DNA of 64,000 nt from Mesotaenium endlicherianum (Eukaryota; Streptophyta; Zygnematophyceae; Zygnematales; Mesotaeniaceae): assembly GCA_009602735.1 (NCBI GenBank), contig WELA01004268.1:216334-280333 (forward strand), in the 5' to 3' direction. Position 1 is the stretch's first letter. The number at the start of each line of letters is the position of its first letter. Position numbers and translations under genes: made by a program. The notes beneath the pieces were generated by a model. That model worked only from the letters and a program-made list of their open reading frames with translations. It was not told the DNA's origin and did not search any database. Shown here piece after piece: positions 1-11,852 of this stretch.

Positions 1-67
1 GGTCTTGGGGAGGAGGGGGGGGGGAGGGGGGAGAGAAGAATAAGGAAGTCGAGGTAAGAGAACGCAC

Positions 68-226
68 TGCCTTCTCAAACGGGACGGCGCCAGGTGGCGC
101 TCCGTACTGCTTCTCGGCCAACGAGGTGTACTCCGGCTTGACCTTTCCCGACGTGTCGAAGTAGCAGCGGTTGGCGAAGTTGATCGTGGGGCCCCCGTTC
201 GCACTCGTGTCCGACAGCAGGCTCTT
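68..226 (-). CDS. Serpin, second coding exon (gene runs off the left edge)
   Basis: Read on the minus strand this exon gives 53 codons beginning KSLLSDTSANGG and ending FEKA. It matches the serpin stretch after helix D, including the SANGGP...ANRCYFD segment that corresponds to the plant serpin SANGGP...ANGAW region. It follows an acceptor (ttgcag at about 232-227) and ends at a likely gtgcgt donor at 67-62. Length is a multiple of three and phase is 0 at both ends, so it joins exon 1 directly. Serpins are protease inhibitors whose reactive-centre loop lies near the C-terminus; that part is outside the window, so target specificity cannot be judged. Confidence 0.8.
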
Positions 227-1299
227 CTGCAAGCCCCTCCCGCAACCAGCGCCGTGGGTCACTATGCTGTCATCATAATACGCTTAATCGACTCATGTGC
301 AAGATACCAGCATGGGTTCCCACGCTCGTGTGTCCCACACATGTGTGGGGCCACACATGTGTAGGAGTACATGCTCATGACATAGTTGACAAGACCTTGA
401 TTGATTGACAGAATCGATTATTCATACAGAATAACGTCAATTAATTACTCATTTGATTCATATGTACTGGAAGGTGCATTATTGTAGATTTGTTCGCATG
501 CGTGGGGATGAGTGTTCAGAAACACAAGGAACTGTATATCGAACATACACTGCCTCTGCACGCACATCACATGCACCATACTACAACTCTACACCCTCCC
601 GCTTGCAGTGTTGTCGACAAATCAATTCTTGGAGAGGATTGAAAACAGATGACACGGCTGAAAAAAAAGTAAGAAAAAAGGCATCGATTTCACTATTCAG
701 AATAATGCCCCCCTTAAGCAACCAGAAAACCGACCTTGACATTGGACATCTATGGCTTTACATTGGCAGGACATTCAACATCCGCTCACATACTATTTCC
801 CTGGAACAGCGACTTGGGCATTTCTATTTTCTAATGTCTGCCCGCAAGAAAATATATGCAGGAAAAATAGTCCAATGGTCCACACGAGTCCAAATCCAGG
901 TACATATATTTTAGGTCAATGGACTATATTTTTATGTGCAGAAAAGAGAAGACATCATTTTCAGCATGCCAGCACAATGAAGATGGCTTATGCAAAAGGC
1001 CCGTGGTTGACATCAGGCAAAATCATTTCTACTTCCCTAATCGTCCTTGTTAATCAGAGGGGAGCGGGTGAAGGAAAGGGAAATTGTAAATTATTTCCTA
1101 TAGAGATGAATGGATATACTTATATAGGGTACAAGAAGGTACCTCAATGTTATACTTTCGTACAGGATATTGGTGCAGGGCAGGAGAGAGTGCACCTACT
1201 TAGCTGACAAATAAATACAAATAAAGTAAATAAATCGAATTTTCCGAAATAAAGAACAAGTAAACCTTTGAGCTTCTTATTCCTCTTCAAAGCCCTTAC
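227..1299 (-). other. Serpin intron 1
   Basis: The 1,073-bp interval is bounded by GTAAGG on the exon 1 side and TTGCAG on the exon 2 side, both on the minus strand. It holds no recognisable gene; open frames inside it have no family resemblance. It includes paired palindromes near 334-363. Confidence 0.75.
334..363. repeat. Two adjacent palindromes
   Basis: CCCACACATGTGTGGG (334-349) is a perfect 16-bp palindrome, followed within a few bases by CACACATGTGT. Both lie in serpin intron 1. Role unknown. Confidence 0.7.
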
Positions 1300-1554
1300 C
1301 TGTAGCTCGGCGACTTTGGCATGAATGTCATCCTTGGGAAGCTTCAGCGTGGAGACGATCTGAGACAAGGTTTCGCCTTTGGCACCGCCGGCAACAAGTG
1401 AAAGTGCCAGAGTTATGCTAACGGGAGAAACGGCTAGGTTCTGTGGCTTCTCTTTAGGCTGCTCGTCAAGAACTTTCTTGAAAAAGTCCAATGTGAATGC
1501 GGCCTGTCCCGACAAGACATCTTTCAAAGATCCGGATTGCTGGCCTGAAGCCAT
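1300..1554 (-). CDS. Serpin, first coding exon
   Basis: ATG at 1554 opens an 85-codon exon starting MASGQQSGSLKD. It contains the serpin helix A/B signature NLAVSPVSITLALSLVAGGA (family: N-x-x-x-SP-x-S-x-x-x-x-L-x-x-x-x-x-GA), then the helix C/D segment ETLSQIVSTL. The reading ends ...VAELQ at a consensus donor CAG|GTAAGG (gt at 1299-1298), phase 0. No signal peptide is evident, as expected for the cytosolic plant serpins. The start is the first Met of the frame and gives a normal serpin N-terminus. Land-plant serpin genes usually have one intron; here at least two introns fall within the first 138 codons, so the gene is more finely split. Confidence 0.85.
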
Positions 1555-1594
1555 ATCAGTGTCTATTCGTGAATTCCTCTCAACAAACTAATAG

Positions 1595-1800
1595 GTTCTT
1601 ATCTCTCTGGAGATTTTGTGGGTGGCAATTTGGTTCAGTCGCTCTACAATTTTAAAGAGACAAATGAGCAGACAATCAAACTTGGTACCCGAAGTTTTAA
1701 CAGTGGAAGAACAATTAAGGCGATCGTTCCTGAGCAATTTCGAGCAATGTTTCAAAGGGCCAAGGATGCAGCCCAAGTGGCAAGCGAGCTCTCGAATTAA
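1595..1800 (+). other. Exon-like open stretch of unknown identity
   Basis: After a possible acceptor (pyrimidine-rich ...ctaatag at 1585-1594) the frame reads SYLSGDFVGGNLVQSLYNFK and continues through TIKAIVPEQFRAMFQ to ASELSN and a TAA at 1798-1800. Composition looks protein-like (balanced residues, no low complexity), but I do not recognise a family. It lies just upstream of the serpin on the other strand, so a gene ending here would have to overlap the serpin. It may be a captured exon fragment or chance. Confidence 0.25.
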
Positions 1801-1986
1801 GCGAAGTGGGCTGAAGCAGGCTGCAGCAGGGCTGCAGTGAGCTGGCATGTGCCGGCATCATAGGCACGGGTGGATGCGGGTGGAATGGGGTGGACATCAT
1901 GTAGGCACCATAGGCACCGCGGCACACCGATATGTGTTTGAATCAGTCGGTAACTGGTCGGTACGCCCCTAGTCACCGGCGTTCAT

Positions 1987-2080
1987 GGTTCGGAGCAGTT
2001 CAGAGCAGGTCGCAGCAGGTTCGGAGAAGTTCGGCGCAAGTCTGGCAAAGCTCGGAGCAGGTTCACAGAAGTTCGGGGTG
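1987..2080. repeat. Degenerate 10-11-bp tandem repeat
   Basis: About nine imperfect copies of a unit like gttcggagca (variants gttcagagca, ggtcgcagca, agttcggcgca). Open frames across it are repeat artefacts. Confidence 0.6.
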
Positions 2081-2199
2081 GCTCGTTCACTTCCCGCCGG
2101 GACGGAGCAGCTTTGGCGCGAGCAGCATCTCGAGGCATCCCTCCTAGTGCACTTTCGAAAGGGCGACAAAGGCTAGGCCCGGTCAAGTGTGTCGTAAAA

Positions 2200-4605
2200 A
2201 GCATACGAACGTCCTGTTGCTTATGGCTCTGGACACAATTTAGGCTCGTGTGAGCCGTCGACTACCGACTCTTCTTTCAAGAGGAGCTTGGAGAGATCGC
2301 CACTCGAATTTAACTTGGAGATTCTTTCTAATAAAATCCTGGGACTCGCGTAAGCCAATCACACTTTATTTGTACAACCATGTCTCCCTTAAATGAAATA
2401 ATAAACCTCGTTTTTTCCATCTATGGTAAATAATGCGTTCATGATGTCACATGCAGCGAAAGACGTGCACATCGAACTAAGTTTTTCTACTTTGACGAAA
2501 GGATATCATGAACAACTTTTACCAAAGGTGCATATTCGAATTTTGGAGCCTTTTAAGGGCACACCTTCAAACATTTCAAATATGACACGAAGAACACACC
2601 AAAGAAAGGGAGTAGCTAGTCATCACAACATGAGTCTACCTACATGTCCTTTTCTCTTCCAAGTAAGATGTGTCTCAGGTTTTTCAACTGAGCTATGAAG
2701 TACCACAATATTTTTTCTAAAAATGAAATTCACAGATAATACATTCTAATACAAATGCAATAAGCTATTTACCTTTATCATTGTACAATGACATAGCCTT
2801 CCAAGGTCCCAAGTGGCAAGAGGATCCATATTTGAGATGTTTGATTTTGTTTATGTGACATTAAATTGAGGTAATTTTAGAAGTTGTGCACGTGGAACAG
2901 CGCGCGCAACTCTTTCGGCCACTGCAGTTTATGGCTATGGAAAAACCTCGGCACCGCTCAAAATTGCGACACTTTCAAGTGTGCTATGACTTGCGGGAGT
3001 GTTTATTGACCTAGAATGTTGTAGTTTGCCACAGGCGACTTCGCTTTCCTAGAACGTTGGAAGAAGAACACGTTGGATACGAGCAGCTCGCCTATCATTT
3101 CGTGAGTCAAGCATGTACCAGAATCGAAACGGTTGGAGCTAGAAGACGTGGACAAACGTCTGCACAGGTTACATACAAACAATTGTGGCGCTTGCCACGT
3201 GTCCAACCTCAACTAGCAAATGCATTCTCACGACCTCCAGCCGCCCAAGGACTAGCCCTGCCAAATCTATTGTAGCCCAAGACGTGAGACAAAGATGCTT
3301 CTCTGCGACACTAGCAATCTCAGTTTCCAACATCCATTGTTTTGACTATCCAATTGGCAAGAGAGCCAACGAGCGATTGGTTTTGCAACACCTGCATCAT
3401 GCTTGCAAATATATTGATTTTTTGGATTGTGATTGAGAGTTGGAGAATAAATATGAATATTGCAACTTTTGCTTCTTTATTTTATCACTTGTATGTATAT
3501 AAAAATCTTTGAATATGTCTAAAACATTGCTTTTGTCATTGCCACAAAATCGGTGAAATAACCCTCATTGATTATGATATTTACCGCTTAGGCAGACACA
3601 TCTTCTTTATGCATGACAGTTGTCATGATTTGCTAGCTTGTAGGCACTACAACCATGTCAATTTATAAGTGTGTAAAGACCAGTCCCTATTGTGGAAATT
3701 AGGTTCTAGGTCAATTCAAACGGCCACACTGTACTTCTATTTTCAAAATATTTTACCGTTTATAAATTTGCTAGTCACAAATGTGAAGAGAATCGTATAA
3801 GCTTTTCAATGCAGTCAACCTTGTGTCATTTGGTTGTTTACTTCAAGGAATATTTGCATTTTAGAAAAAGTGTAATGAATCAATTCATTATTTATTTAAT
3901 TAATTGCATATACGAATATATTATTAAATATGACAATATACTCACATGTGCAAGTTCATTGAAATAAATGTGTACCAATATAATGCCAGTTTACTGATTT
4001 TGTCGAAAAGGTCAACAGGATAATTTTTGTATCATGGAGTATAGTTTGGTGAATTTGCCGACTAGGTTATCAGTGTATATATAGGACATAATTTCAGTTG
4101 ATTGATATGTTGGTCGTAGTAAACCTGCATAATAATGGTCAATATACTTAGACTTATTAAATTGACGTTAGATACATGATTTGAGTAATTATTTGTAGAT
4201 TGACACATATAATTGATCTAGTACAAAGACATCTGGATTAACAAAACAACGGGTCAATTGCATTTCCAAACTTTAAATAATTGAGAAGGATTTCCAAATG
4301 GATAAAAAAAAAAAATCTTAAAAATAGAAAGAAATACCATTTGGAGAAAAGAGTAGGAAGACACCTACAAAAAGAACAAAAGAGCAAATAATGAGTAGCT
4401 TGTTACATGTGAAAAAATAAAAAACAAGAAAAGTCATGTTTTTTACCTCATATATTTCCAAGTGCCTGGTTCTTCAAAATATTGCTATGATTTTTGCATG
4501 TCATTTTTGTTTCTTGTAGACTTTCAGGTATGAACTTGAAGTTATACGTCTTCTTAAAGCATTATAAAAAATGTAAACTATTTTCAAAATACCATTCATT
4601 ACATT
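2200..4605. other. AT-rich stretch without a supported gene
   Basis: Mostly low-GC DNA with short AT runs. A more GC-balanced island at about 3000-3290 contains a 72-codon frame (3057-3275, starts MEEEHVGYEQ) that resembles no family I know. No RNA gene or mobile-element end is recognisable. Confidence 0.5.
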
Positions 4606-4704
4606 TTGCATATTGATGTAATTGTCTGCCACAAAAATGTTATATTGGTGTTGTACACGAGTCTACAATCCTACAAAAACGTTGTTGGCCGACTTGGATT
4701 CTGC
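4606..4704. repeat. Left direct repeat flanking the TRIM
   Basis: A 99-bp segment starting ttgcatattgatgtaattg and containing gttgttggccgactt. A diverged copy lies immediately after the TRIM (5182-5280). Confidence 0.75.
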
Positions 4705-5180
4705 TGTAATGATCCGCCGCGTGGCCGGATGCGCCGCGTGCGACACGTCGCGGAATGCGACGGAAAGTGTCGGTTTGAATTGTATAAGTACAATTATGGC
4801 GCGATCTAAGTACCTCAAATTACCTTTTCGTTTGTATTGCTACATTGGTATCGGAACGCGAACGTACGTAACCGTGTCTAGGAGACGAGGGTTCAAATTC
4901 CGCGAGGTGCGAAACTCGTCGATGGTACGACCGTACGGCGGTCTTTGGATTGTCAAAAGAAAAGATAGTATCCCAAAACAATGTCCCTCGCGTTGCCGGA
5001 ACCTAAGTGCTCGGGACATGCACACTTGTAGGTGGGAGGCATGTAACGATCCGCCGCGTGGCCGAATGCGACGCGTGCGACACGTCGCGAATGCGACTGG
5101 AAGTGTCGGTTTGAATTGTTTAAATTTAATTGGCGCGCGATCTAAGTATCTCGCGTTATCTTTTCATTCGTATAGCTACA
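4705..5180 (+). mobile_element. TRIM (miniature LTR retrotransposon), complete, non-coding
   Basis: Two LTRs of about 140 bp (4705-4844 and 5042-5180) both begin TGTAA(T/C)GATCCGCC and end GCTACA. They are roughly 85% identical by eye. Directly after LTR 1 lies a primer-binding site, TGGTATCGGAACGCG (4846-4860), like the initiator-Met tRNA site used by the large elements here. A purine-rich AGGTGGGAGGC precedes LTR 2. The 197-bp internal part has no coding capacity. TG...CA ends, PBS and PPT in order fit the TRIM class. It looks structurally whole and old. Confidence 0.8.
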
Positions 5181-5181
5181 T

Positions 5182-5280
5182 TTGCATATTGGCGTAATTG
5201 TGTGCCACAAAATTGCCATATTGGTGTGAATTGTATAGGAATCTACAATCTTAGAAAAATATTGTTGGCCGACTTAGAGT
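5182..5280. repeat. Right direct repeat flanking the TRIM
   Basis: Starts ttgcatattggcgtaattg and contains attgttggccgactt. About 80% identical by eye to 4606-4704, a similar divergence to that between the two TRIM LTRs. Confidence 0.75.
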
Positions 5281-5317
5281 AAGTGACAAACTTCAAAATT
5301 TTCATTTAGTATTATAT

Positions 5318-6045
5318 TGAAATGAATCAATTTACCACTAGGCGATTAACAATTAACAAAAATATTCATATCAGCGAGTAATCTTCATGGTATTTTCTTT
5401 TAACTGATTAAACAAAAAAAGACAACACACTAGCAGTGAACAAAATCCTAAGTCAAATGCAAGTAAACTAGCATCAATAATGCAATTAGTAAACTTATAC
5501 ATAAGCAAGGCTAGAAGACAGTGCGTATCAATGGCTTTTTGCCTTGGATTCAGATATCTCTCAGTAAGCAGTACAAGAGAGTTGGCCTTGTTTTTGAATG
5601 CCGAACTCGAGAGCAATATCTAGCATATATACATGGAATGAGTTTACTGTTCAACGGCCAGTGCAATGGTACCGCCTACCCGTTAACCACGTTGGTAGGA
5701 TCTCGGTTAACCAAATCCACAGCCATCTCCCATCATCCCAAATTGCCATCCACCTTAAAGGTGTCATTTGAGCACTCATCTAGCACACCACGCTTAGATG
5801 CATAGCTAGGCAGTTCGCTGCTGCCGAGTACGGCAGCTAGCTGACTGTCAAGGAATGTGTCAGCAAGCTGACCCAAGTCAACAGGCTGACTTAATTGACT
5901 TCAGCCTACTGCTCTCCTCTAAGTCATTCAACTAAGTATCAAATATCCAGCAGACTTAATAGTAAGTAAAGTTCAGCAGGCTGAACTTATTTAACTAAAA
6001 TATTCAAATGAATATTATATGTATCCAATATACTTATTCATTACA
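5318..6045 (-). mobile_element. Solo LTR of the family A chromovirus
   Basis: The plus strand reads TGAAATGAATC at the left end and ATTCATTACA at the right, the mirror of the family A LTR (TGTAATGAATC...GATTCATTTCA). It shares the U3 CAGC/GCTG motif cluster and the central ttggttaacc block. Flanks tatat and tacat are a plausible decayed 5-bp target duplication. No internal region is attached, so it most likely arose by LTR-LTR recombination. It is more diverged than the LTRs of A1-A3, hence older. Confidence 0.85.
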
Positions 6046-9000
6046 TACATGAAATTTAGAAAACTCGCAATGCACTATTTTTTTCAATGTCTTGAAGAAA
6101 TTAAGTATGTAAATATCACTCAACTTATCAATTTTATTTAAAAAAATAAAAAAAATAAAATTATCGTACAAAATCATATCAATTAATCACAATTTTATTA
6201 TCCAGATTGTACAACATCTTTAGAAATAAATCAATGTGACTAGTCTCTGACGCAAAAGGGTTATGCAAGAAAGCTTACAAAAACGTAAAAGTAGCAATAC
6301 ACGTAAATTTTCTTCCTTTTCAAATTTGTTCTTTATGCGAACATTCACGGAGTAAAGTGCACACTATGTTTGCATAAAAAGATAATATCGCTTAGTAAGA
6401 TCAAACGACGTGACGTATGCATTTTGCAACAGAATACTCAAACACAAGATACAATTCAAAATTTGTCTTTTGCCAAATATACACGTTTGTCTTACAATCA
6501 ACAAAAAGGATTTTAAGGCCTTTAACAAACTTATACAGTTGTGCATGGGACTCTTTTGATTTAGAAGCCATTATTAATAACGTAGTGCAAATTAATGCTT
6601 TTAATTGTAATTACAATTTACAAGTATGCATAACGAAAACAGTGTGAGCAAAATAGTGTGAGCAAATTTTAACTACACGTGATTAGTTCTTGAAAATTAT
6701 CTTCATCAGTTTCAGTTCAAGCACTTCACATGAATCTTGCACATTTGTACACAATTTTGCGAAAATCTTTTTTTGAACCTTAAAAAAAATTTATACAACA
6801 TTTCCTACAACAACCATTGCTAGTTGGCGGCTGCTCACTACTGTTGTCACACCAAATCTAATTTGCTATTGTCCTACACATTGTCACATTATCACGTGCA
6901 ACATAACTTCAAATTGACCCTTAGATCTCCATGTCAGTTCAGTGTCACATTATCACGTGCAACATAACTACAAATTGACCCTTAGATCTCCATGTCAATT
7001 CAGAGAATTACATCATTGTTTTTCAAATTTGTTTACTATTAGTGCCTTTCTCATTTATGAATTTTTTGACATGATGAAAAATAATATTTTTATGTAAATA
7101 ATCACCTTGTCCAGTTCTACCAAAAAATTATTCACGTTCATTTTTGACATAAAAACATAAGTTATTTATCATTTAATCAATTTTTCAATTTTTGAATCTA
7201 AATTATATATATTTAATTTAAACGTTGACTAAAATAAAGTAAATTTTGGCGTAATTTATTGACCAAAAAAGATTGTCCATATTTGTAAACTTATTTTTAC
7301 ATCAACAAATTATTTTGACAAATATCATTTTTATTAAATTCATTGTACACGTCACAATTTAACACATATATATGCATAAAATTAGATTTTATATATAGCA
7401 AACAAAATTCATGACTTGCAAAACACGTGATATTAATTTTTTAAGTGCCTCTAACTTCCACTTTAATACATCATTAAAAACTAGAATTTAAATTCTTGGT
7501 TGTAATTTGACATCTGCATTCACAATGAAAAATTTCAATATTGTTATTTACATTGCCATAACGTTGGTTAAATTTGTTGAATGAACTTAGTTAAATGCAT
7601 ATGTTCTTTATATTTGAGTTCAAAATTATATCCAATCAAAAGCACACATTTAGATGTATTTTTTGACAATAGTCAAAAATATTCAGCGCTTTTTTTGAAC
7701 GTAATATAAAACTTTGCGTATCGCTTGAACAATTTTTAAGTGTTGTATATTTCCTGTTAAATTTTGAAATAGTGTACAAAGTTTTTTTAATCAATTAAAA
7801 GAATTGTATCTCATCTCAATTACTTTGGTTAATAAATCTTATTTTATTGATCGTCAATATGAAATCCAAAAAGTGGAATGTTATGTTATACTCTATTATT
7901 GCATCATCTTCGTTCTCACTAATATGTCGTTTTTGTCAATGTGCAGTTTAAGAAGTCATATTTTGAATTTATTGTTTCTTTTTAAAAAAGTACATTTCCA
8001 ATCTGAAGTATTTTCAAATATTGCGCAACTTGATTTTACTATTTATTATGTCTCCTCTGTAATTTAACAGTGTTCTCTCTGCTTTAGTAGAAAAACTTTC
8101 ACTGCAGATAATTGCCTCTCAGTCTTTGATGGCCTAAGTCTAACAGCTTCTTCTAAAAGAGGTGTCTTTGACTTCATAAATTTGCCACCAGTACCTCTTG
8201 GTGGCTGTTGTTTGTACTTTAATTTGAACAAACTTGGACAGATCATGTCTCTTTTTGGAAATTTTTTGGATTGAAGAAGTGAAGAGGAACAAGAGATCTA
8301 TAAATATAAAGTTAATTAAGATTTTTAATTAATTGCTGTGAGGACTATTATGTACTCACATTGGTAAATAAGTAGGCAAATTTGAGATATTTTATTTTAT
8401 TTGATTTGACTGAATTTCTTATTCCTAAAAAATAAACTATTTAACAATAAAATAACAAATAAATGAATTTCAAGTTATACTCATTTCATTCAAGAAATAT
8501 TGATGTCTAACATAATCACATATGTAAGTATGATAATTCTCAAATGCATATTATTGTGACATTTTTTAACATTGTGGGTCAATTAGTACAATAAATACGT
8601 CCATCTGATACATCAAAGACAATCGTAGTCGAGTCCCTTGTGTTCCATGTAACTCGGCAAACTGTTGCTCATATTGCAGCTCCACACCTAAATCTTTTAG
8701 CAAAATTGACAAAGACACTTTTTCCTTACAAGTACACATTTGAACATCACTTACATACATTTTTGAAAAAGCAACGTATTTTCACAAAGTAGCATGAAAT
8801 TGTGATATTTGAGTGTTTTTTTGAGTTGGAGCTAATTAGAATCTAATTAGAATCCATAAGCGTCCAAGATTGTCGTGTTTGACATATAACGTCTTAGTTC
8901 ATTAGACAAACTAATTTTACGGTTGCAATATTCAACACTGACTAATTTTACCATTTTAGAGTGCGGTTTCAACAAAATATTTCATAAGAATCATGAATTT

Positions 9001-9398
9001 TAAAAAAATCAAAGTCACGCATTTTGTAAATCAATAAATAATTTTTGCATAAAGAATGTTTTCAGCTAGATGTCTGCATGTACAAGAGATTATTCAGCCA
9101 TACCGTCTTTGAAGCGCATTGCACAAAATGGCTAATAAGAAAACTCTATTCATTTTTAAAACTAGTATATTTTTTTAATAAAATAAATTCTAAAAATTTA
9201 ACTAAGATTTGTACTTTGAATTATATGCTAAATCTTGAATCATTATTTATATGAGGAGTTTGCTGTACGTACTGATGCAGGGAGTTCGTTTGGAAGATAA
9301 AATGCATGTGCAAGAAATTTAGTAGATGCATCGATGAACTCAAAATTTGCAGAAATGGTCCAAATAATCCAAAAGATGCAGGTTGAAATGCCTTTACG
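6046..9398. other. AT-rich stretch without a supported gene
   Basis: Long A/T runs and poor coding signal. Minus-strand frames at 8064-8246 (MICPSLFKLK...) and 8566-8760 (MYVSDVQMCT...) sit in slightly more GC-balanced DNA and could be exon relics, but no family is recognisable. A 61-bp tandem duplication is listed separately. Confidence 0.5.
6882..7003. repeat. Tandem duplication, 61 bp x 2
   Basis: The unit starting tgtcacattatcacgtgcaa occurs at 6882 and again at 6943 with about three differences. Confidence 0.85.
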
Positions 9399-10358
9399 CT
9401 AGCAATTATGGTTCGGTGGATTTTCTTGTAAAACCCAACGAATCTTAAAAGTTCTCACCGAGAGTGGAAGCGACGCAAGTGTAAAACGTCTGAAGTTCAT
9501 TCGCAACTCATTAGCATTTTTCTTTCTTTGTTGGAGGTCAATCAGGGAGTCAATGGCAATAGCGGTAACATCTTTGAAAGCAAAGATGCAGATGATTTCC
9601 ACCTGCAAAAGTTCTAAAGATGATTGAACGGGCTCCAATCGAGCGATCAACCAGCGACAGGCTTTCTGAGTCAGTCCATTCTGCACTTGGTGCAAAGTGT
9701 CAGGCTCAGACCAGCCATGGACCTTAGCTTGCATCTTGACAACATTGAACCAACCATGGATGTTGTATGGTGATATACCAGAGAACTTAGGAATCAGAAG
9801 TTTGAATAAGGCTACTTTTGAGGAGTGAGTGTCATTGTTGAGCGAGAGTGGCAACCTAAGAAGGTTACTGCTAGCTGCCACCGTTGAGGGTGTAGGTGAA
9901 GTGCGTTGCCATTGATCAACTTCCAAAGATTCTGCTTCTCGCGATGTATCCGTTGCTTGCTCGTGAAGGAGAGTTTAAACGATATTCAAAGTGAAGTCAT
10001 TGAAAGGCGCCGTCTGTGTCTTTTTTGATGGAGACGTAGTAAACGAAGCCAAAGGAAAGTTGATCGCGCTGGAGAAAGGATTATTGGAGCCTTCTGCCTT
10101 CATTGTCGGAGTGGACAGATCTTTGTTCATTTTGAGCGTGTCTTTGGCATGAGAACATGTACAATAAAAGTGTCTGGTATCGCTATCGTCTTTTGCAGCA
10201 AGAACATTGTTCTTGCTAGGAAGTAATAAAAGCTGGTTAGATGAAAAGGCCAAGAGGCGCGTAGCCATGCATGCTGAGCGACAGATAAACATGACTACGA
10301 AAACAAGGGTGAGTTGAAATGCGTCTCCACCAGTGTTGAGGACGTGACAAAGAAACAA
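9399..10358 (-). mobile_element. Degraded gag-like retrotransposon remnant
   Basis: The minus strand at 9399-9926 carries LLIPKFSGISPYNIHGWFN and later SLIDLQQRKKNANELRMNF. These resemble the core of plant retrotransposon gag: a sequence around F-x-G-x-x-P-x-x-W, then the D-L-x-Q-x-x-x-x-V/A-x-E-x-x-x-x-F stretch. The upstream piece (9975-10358) looks like a low-complexity gag N-terminus rich in Ser, Thr and Asn. No LTR, pol or zinc knuckle is seen nearby. It is an old, broken fragment. Confidence 0.5.
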
Positions 10359-11852
10359 AGAAACAGGACGTGAAAATGAATCGTCACCGACAAGAACTTG
10401 GTCTTATTAAAAGTGATAATAATGGTGTTTGGAATGACGTTAAACAGTCATTTTTTGGGGAGGTCCACTTGGGGTACTTTTTATCGTTGGCAGCTATTTG
10501 TCTCTCGTTGGTATCCATTGCTATAATCTTATAATCTATACTTTGTTGAGTCCTTAAGTACTAAGATTGCTAAAGATACAATCGGTACCCTTGATCTGCA
10601 TTTTTTTTGGTTGCGTATCTAACGTTGTATACTTTGCGTCTTGTACACAAGTTACCGAATAATTTTGCCATAAGTTATTTTTCAATTAACAATTTGAAAA
10701 TGACAACAATTGCGTCGTATATATCAGTTTTTATTTTTTTCAAATTTTAAAAACACTGAAATAATAATTTTTTCCAAAATTGCGCAAAATTATTATCAAT
10801 TTTTTTTCCAAAAAAAAATAAATCTGAAAAAAAAAAAAAACAGTAATCACTCTTCACCGTCAATATTTTCACGCAAAGGCATCTTTAAACGAACTCCAAG
10901 AATATATATACTAAAATTTCAAAGTTTTAGGTCAAATTTGTGAAAGTGTATAGCATATTATCATTAAATTAAAAATAGATAAGTTTTTTCTCGCACATTT
11001 TCAAAATAAATGTAACTTTATAATTTTTTTTGTAATTCTTGAATAATATCTTATAAAATTTACACACTAGTCAGTTGCAACAACAATACACCTAAACAGA
11101 GAGTTTATATCAAAAATAAAAAAAGTAAAAAGCGTAAGAACCTATATATATGTACACATAAAACACATGTGTTGGTTTACTTAAAATAGTAATTAAATAA
11201 ATTAATAAAAAAATTGATTCTTGACATTCATTCCACTCCAACTCAAAGTTATAGTTTGTATTTGTCCACAAAGATCTTGGTGCGTGTTACACCTGTATCG
11301 TTTTAGAACCTAATTTAACGTATTAAAATTTTACGTTTCGAAAGTAGTGACAGCAAGTACTCATATTATTTTTACATCCAACTCATTTTTCATTTTTTTT
11401 TTTGTTTTTTAATGGTACATTACAATGTATTTTTCACAAATGTCTTAATGCGTGTTATCAATGTATGTGTCCAAATTATAATTCAGCATATGAAGATTTT
11501 TGAATTTATAAACGATAGCAAAAAGTATCTATTTTGTTTTTGCATCTATCTTGAAAGGGGCAGAGTGTCCTACTGAAAGCGTAGTGACTCACGAGGAAAG
11601 AAACTTATTGCAATCATACTCAAGAGTGCAGCGGCATATCGCTAAGAAAGCTTAGAAAACTTACTCAACATTTTGAGTAGCAAGAAATTGCTTACAGATG
11701 ATGTAATATGGAAGGCCTTCTCATTACAAATTCGTAGAAATTTACAGAAATGAAAAATGATAAGAAATGAAAAAGTTATTTATAATTATTTTGTTTATTT
11801 ATAATTATATAATTTATAATTATATAATTATATAATTTTATTTATAATTTTT
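10359..11852. other. AT-rich stretch with AT microsatellite
   Basis: No supported gene. Long poly-A and poly-T runs occur around 10720-10840. A tataattat-type microsatellite spans about 11770-11850 and abuts element E. Confidence 0.6.

Noticed and set aside
453-1207. Plus-strand open frames inside serpin intron 1
   Set aside because: No family resemblance, overlapping each other, and on the opposite strand within a well-bounded intron.
4622-5197. A 191-codon open frame across the TRIM
   Set aside because: It spans both LTRs and the primer-binding site, and the repeated peptide is the LTR read twice.
8064-8760. Small host gene on the minus strand
   Set aside because: Two short frames in slightly GC-richer DNA, but no recognisable domain, convincing splice sites or start context.
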